This document shows, in pieces, positions 6,254 to 8,953 of a stretch of DNA of 8,953 bases. Both the position numbers and the translations under genes were made by a program. Every line of letters starts with the position of its first letter. Positions within the stretch are counted from its first letter, which is position 1. Where the stretch lies: the NCBI GenBank assembly GCA_007129085.1, contig SKWF01000097.1, forward strand, positions 1 to 8,953, given 5' to 3'. The stretch comes from Balneolaceae bacterium. Lineage in GTDB: Bacteria; Bacteroidota; Rhodothermia; Balneolales; Balneolaceae. A model generated the notes under the pieces. The model had not been told where the DNA came from and did not search any database. It worked only from the letters and a program-made list of their open reading frames with translations.

Positions 6254-6465
6254 AAAATACCTGTCTGTTGGTGGTTAATGAGTTATCAATTTAGAAGATT
6301 TCTGAATAAGATGAGAGGGGTGTTTAAAAGCGCTTCTACCTTGCCTTTTAGGCTAAATAAGGCGACTTTTACAGAAGAAAAAGGAACCTTACTACGGGGT
6401 GGCCTGTTTCCTACTTAGTTAAATAAGAATATCACGCTACATTCAGCAAAAACGTAAAATAACAT
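6254..6465. promoter_or_regulatory. Divergent intergenic region between yigZ and sdhC
   Basis: This 212-bp gap must carry the promoters for yigZ (left) and the sdh operon (right). I could not place a convincing -33/-7 pair of the Bacteroidota type or a sigma-70 pair. It contains the small hairpin GCCT-TTT-AGGC (6343-6353). It also contains a longer imperfect hairpin between AGGAAC (6382-6387) and GTTTCCT (6406-6412). On the minus strand this second hairpin is followed by TTTTTCTTCT, giving it a terminator-like look. A 61-codon open frame across the left part has no recognisable features and is not called a gene. Confidence 0.5.
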
Positions 6466-7173
6466 ATGCCCTCACTATTACAAGCAGCTCAATCACAGGT
6501 AGGTCGGAAAATTCTTACCGGATTAACCGGAATATTTCTTGTACTCTTTATCATATTTCACCTCGGTGGTAATCTGGCCATTTTTGGTGAGCCTGATGCC
6601 ATGAACCGCTACTCTATGATGCTGCACGACTTTGGCCCTCTTCTTTGGGTAGCCAGGGTTGGCCTCCTCGCAGTATTTTTGATTCACGCATGGATCGGTA
6701 TTTCCATCTGGTGGCACAAGCAAAAAGCTCGTCCACAGAAGTATGAGGTGTACAGCAGTAAAGCAGGTCCGAGCCGTCAAAGCCTGAGTTCACGAAGTAT
6801 GGCATTTACCGGTGTAGTACTCCTTATTTTTGTGGTATTCCACATTAACACATTCGCACTCGGCGATATGGGAACCGTAACCATTGATGGTCAACAGACC
6901 CACGATGTAAAAACACTGGTAATCGATACATTTTCTAACAGTGCGTTTTATGCTTTTGGTTATGCATTTGTGATGCTTCTTTTGGGAACGCACTTGGGCC
7001 ACGGAATCTGGAGTGCATTTACATCTTTGACCATTAAGAGCAAGAAAGCATCCGCTATGTTCTATTCCATCAGTGCTGTACTAGCCATTATTCTGGCTGT
7101 CGGTTTCCTGTTTATCCCTCTGTATATCTACTTTGGCGGAGGATGTGAAGCCGCGTTAATTCAGTGCCAATAA
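6466..7173 (+). CDS. sdhC: Succinate dehydrogenase/fumarate reductase cytochrome b558 subunit
   Basis: This is the membrane anchor of complex II. It carries two b-type hemes and passes electrons between the iron-sulfur subunit and the quinone pool, probably menaquinone. The 235 residues fit the single-subunit, five-helix b558 type rather than the paired SdhC/SdhD type. Hydrophobic segments lie near 18-38, 60-82, 113-131, 160-180 and 200-222. Histidines placed to bind heme are His32 (FHLGGNL), His74 (LIHAWIG), His126 (FHINTF) and His176 or His179 (GTHLGHG). The ATG at 6466 is preceded by an A-rich stretch without a Shine-Dalgarno sequence, as is common in this phylum. The C-terminus has two cysteines (227 and 234), not part of any motif I know. 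sdhA begins 31 bases later. Confidence 0.95.
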   Translation: MPSLLQAAQSQVGRKILTGLTGIFLVLFIIFHLGGNLAIFGEPDAMNRYSMMLHDFGPLLWVARVGLLAVFLIHAWIGISIWWHKQKARPQKYEVYSSKAGPSRQSLSSRSMAFTGVVLLIFVVFHINTFALGDMGTVTIDGQQTHDVKTLVIDTFSNSAFYAFGYAFVMLLLGTHLGHGIWSAFTSLTIKSKKASAMFYSISAVLAIILAVGFLFIPLYIYFGGGCEAALIQCQ

Positions 7174-7204
7174 GATTTTTAATCATCGATAACAGTCAAT
7201 TCTT

Positions 7205-8953
7205 ATGAAATTAGATCCAAAAATACCGGAAGGGCCACTCGAAGATAAGTGGAGCCGACATCTGAAAGACATTAAGCTTGTAGCTCCAAATAACAAACGT
7301 AAGCACAAAGTGATTGTAGTTGGGACCGGTCTGGCCGGTGCTTCTGCAGCATCCAGCCTTGCGGAGTTGGGCTACCAGGTCTCAACATTTTGCATTCAGG
7401 ATTCTGCCCGCCGTGCACACAGTATTGCGGCTCAGGGTGGTATTAATGCTGCGAAAAACTATCCAAATGATGGTGACAGCGTCTGGCGTCTCTTTTACGA
7501 TACCATTAAAGGGGGCGACTACAGAAGTCGTGAGGCGAATGTGTACCGACTGGCACAAAATTCGAACAATATTATTGATCAAGCCGTAGCCCAGGGGGTT
7601 CCTTTTGCCCGGGAATATGGCGGTCTTCTGGATAACCGATCTTTTGGTGGTGCTCAGGTATCCCGAACATTTTATGCCCGTGGCCAAACAGGGCAGCAGC
7701 TGCTTTTGGGAGCGTATCAGTCGATGATGAAAGAGGTTCATGCCGGAAATATTAAAAACTATCCGCGCCATGAAATGCTTGACCTCGTGAAGGTTGACGG
7801 AAAAGCCCGCGGTATTATAACGCGTAATCTGGTTGATGGATCCATCAACAAATTTGAAGCGGATGCCGTAGTGCTCTGTACCGGAGGATATGGAAATGTG
7901 TTTTACCTCTCTACCAACGCAAAGAATTCGAACGTAACGGCGGCATGGAGATGCCACAAGCGTGGCGCTGCATTTGCCAATCCATGCTACGTGCAGATCC
8001 ATCCGACCTGTATTCCTGTTTCCGGCGATTATCAATCCAAACTTACTCTGATGAGTGAGAGTCTTCGGAATGATGGACGTGTTTGGGTACCGCGCGATCC
8101 TAAGGATGAGCGTAAGCCAAATGATATCCCTGAAGAGGAGCGTTACTATTATTTAGAAGAAAAATATCCAAGTTTTGGAAATCTGGTACCGCGTGATGTA
8201 GCATCTCGAAATGCCAAGTTGGTTTGTGATGAAGGATTGGGCGTAGGTGATACCGGACTGGCTGTGTATCTCGATTTCCGCGACGCTATTAAACGCGAAG
8301 GGGAAGATGCAATTAGAGCCAAATATGGTAACCTGTTTGATATGTACGAAAATATCACGGATGAAAATCCATACCAGGTGCCAATGAAAATTTTCCCGGC
8401 CGTTCATTACACAATGGGCGGGCTTTGGGTTGATTACAACCTGATGAGCAACATTCCCGGTCTGTTTGTTGCCGGCGAGGCCAATTTCTCTGATCACGGG
8501 GCAAATCGCCTCGGTGCAAGTGCACTGATGCAGGGTCTGTCTGACGGATACTTTATCATACCGTACACAGTAGGAAACTACATTGCGGGAGAAGATCTCA
8601 GTAAGGTAGATACCTCTCACGAGGCGTTCGAAGAGGCTGCCAAGGAGTCTTCGGGTCAGCTCGATAAACTGCTCTCTACCGACGGTGACAAAACCGTTGT
8701 TGAGTTCCACCGTGAGCTCGGAAAGATTATGTGGGATAAAGTTGGAATTTCCCGCAGTAAGGAGGGGCTCGAAGAGGCTATTGAAGAAATCAGAGCACTG
8801 CGTAAAGAGTTTTACGAGAACGTTCGCGTTCCCGGGGAATCAAATTACTACAACAAATATCTCGAATTTGCAGCACGTGTGGCCGACTTCTTTGAACTGG
8901 CCGAATTGATGGCGCTCGACGCACTGGATCGTGATGAATCCTGCGGATGCCAC
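7205..8953 (+). CDS. sdhA: Succinate dehydrogenase/fumarate reductase flavoprotein subunit (3'-truncated)
   Basis: This is the catalytic subunit of complex II, oxidising succinate to fumarate (or the reverse) with covalently bound FAD. From ATG 7205 the frame stays open for 583 codons to the window edge, and roughly the last 50-80 residues are missing. The visible features are the dinucleotide fold VIVVGTGLAGASAA (36-49), His72 in RRAHSIAAQGG (the covalent FAD site), RTFYARGQTGQQ (154-165), His266 in IHPT, Arg330 in VPRDVASR (the likely proton-shuttle Arg by family comparison), His401 in HYTMGG, and GEANFSDHGANRLGASA (424-440, with Arg435). The C-terminal domain begins near 475 and ends at DESCGCH. 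The N-terminal extension and overall pattern match the epsilon/Bacteroidota group that pairs with b558 SdhC. sdhB is expected next. Confidence 0.97.
   Translation, partial: MKLDPKIPEGPLEDKWSRHLKDIKLVAPNNKRKHKVIVVGTGLAGASAASSLAELGYQVSTFCIQDSARRAHSIAAQGGINAAKNYPNDGDSVWRLFYDTIKGGDYRSREANVYRLAQNSNNIIDQAVAQGVPFAREYGGLLDNRSFGGAQVSRTFYARGQTGQQLLLGAYQSMMKEVHAGNIKNYPRHEMLDLVKVDGKARGIITRNLVDGSINKFEADAVVLCTGGYGNVFYLSTNAKNSNVTAAWRCHKRGAAFANPCYVQIHPTCIPVSGDYQSKLTLMSESLRNDGRVWVPRDPKDERKPNDIPEEERYYYLEEKYPSFGNLVPRDVASRNAKLVCDEGLGVGDTGLAVYLDFRDAIKREGEDAIRAKYGNLFDMYENITDENPYQVPMKIFPAVHYTMGGLWVDYNLMSNIPGLFVAGEANFSDHGANRLGASALMQGLSDGYFIIPYTVGNYIAGEDLSKVDTSHEAFEEAAKESSGQLDKLLSTDGDKTVVEFHRELGKIMWDKVGISRSKEGLEEAIEEIRALRKEFYENVRVPGESNYYNKYLEFAARVADFFELAELMALDALDRDESCGCH

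Noticed and set aside
6251..6283. Bacteroidota-like promoter (TTG ... TA-T6-G) on the minus strand at the yigZ start
   Set aside because: The -7-like match (positions 6259-6251) has one base too many and overlaps the TTG start codon itself, so it could not drive the annotated yigZ start.
6233..6418. 61-codon plus-strand open frame between yigZ and sdhC
   Set aside because: It overlaps the start of yigZ on the other strand, starts with a non-ATG codon and has no recognisable features. It is likely chance.
7382..8035. Minus-strand open frame of 217 codons opposite sdhA
   Set aside because: It is antisense to the FAD and active-site region of sdhA. The peptide is Cys/His/Arg-scattered with no recognisable family features.
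8153..8710. Long minus-strand open frame (185 codons) opposite sdhA
   Set aside because: It lies fully antisense to the strongly motif-supported sdhA frame, and its translation shows no domain pattern. It is a shadow of sdhA codon use.

Overview
The window looks like ordinary chromosome from a Bacteroidota-type bacterium. A Balneolales/Rhodothermia-like member is my best guess. The evidence is the di-heme b558-type SdhC followed by SdhA, the weak Shine-Dalgarno signals, several GTG/TTG starts, and a mevalonate-style type 2 IPP isomerase. This assignment is inference from gene content, not a database match.

Positions 1-4278 (+ strand) form a compact run. It holds the C-terminal three quarters of type 2 isopentenyl-diphosphate isomerase (fni, cut by the window edge), a short-chain polyprenyl diphosphate synthase, the outer-membrane assembly lipoprotein BamD (start overlaps the previous stop), NadD (2 bases after bamD), and an exported S66 LD-carboxypeptidase. 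The first two are consecutive isoprenoid steps. The others serve outer-membrane assembly, NAD synthesis and peptidoglycan turnover. Spacing suggests the synthase, bamD and nadD are co-transcribed.

Positions 4303-6253 (- strand) hold, in transcription order, a YigZ/IMPACT-family protein, a PduO-type ATP:cob(I)alamin adenosyltransferase, and a small membrane protein with a bacterial-PH-like domain and a C-terminal SHOCT motif. Between yigZ and pduO lies a 150-bp non-coding palindromic element (5491-5640). It has near-perfect terminal inverted repeats and a flanking TAATA direct repeat, so it looks like a MITE. Its right end supplies the last codons and stop of yigZ. This is the most interesting signal in the window.

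Positions 6466-8953 (+ strand) are the start of a succinate dehydrogenase/fumarate reductase operon: sdhC, then sdhA, which runs off the right edge. sdhB is expected just beyond. A 212-bp divergent intergenic region separates this operon from yigZ and contains weak hairpins.

I found no CRISPR, tRNA, rRNA, transposase, phage or defence gene, and no convincing new multi-gene system. The other long open frames are antisense or out-of-frame shadows of these genes.
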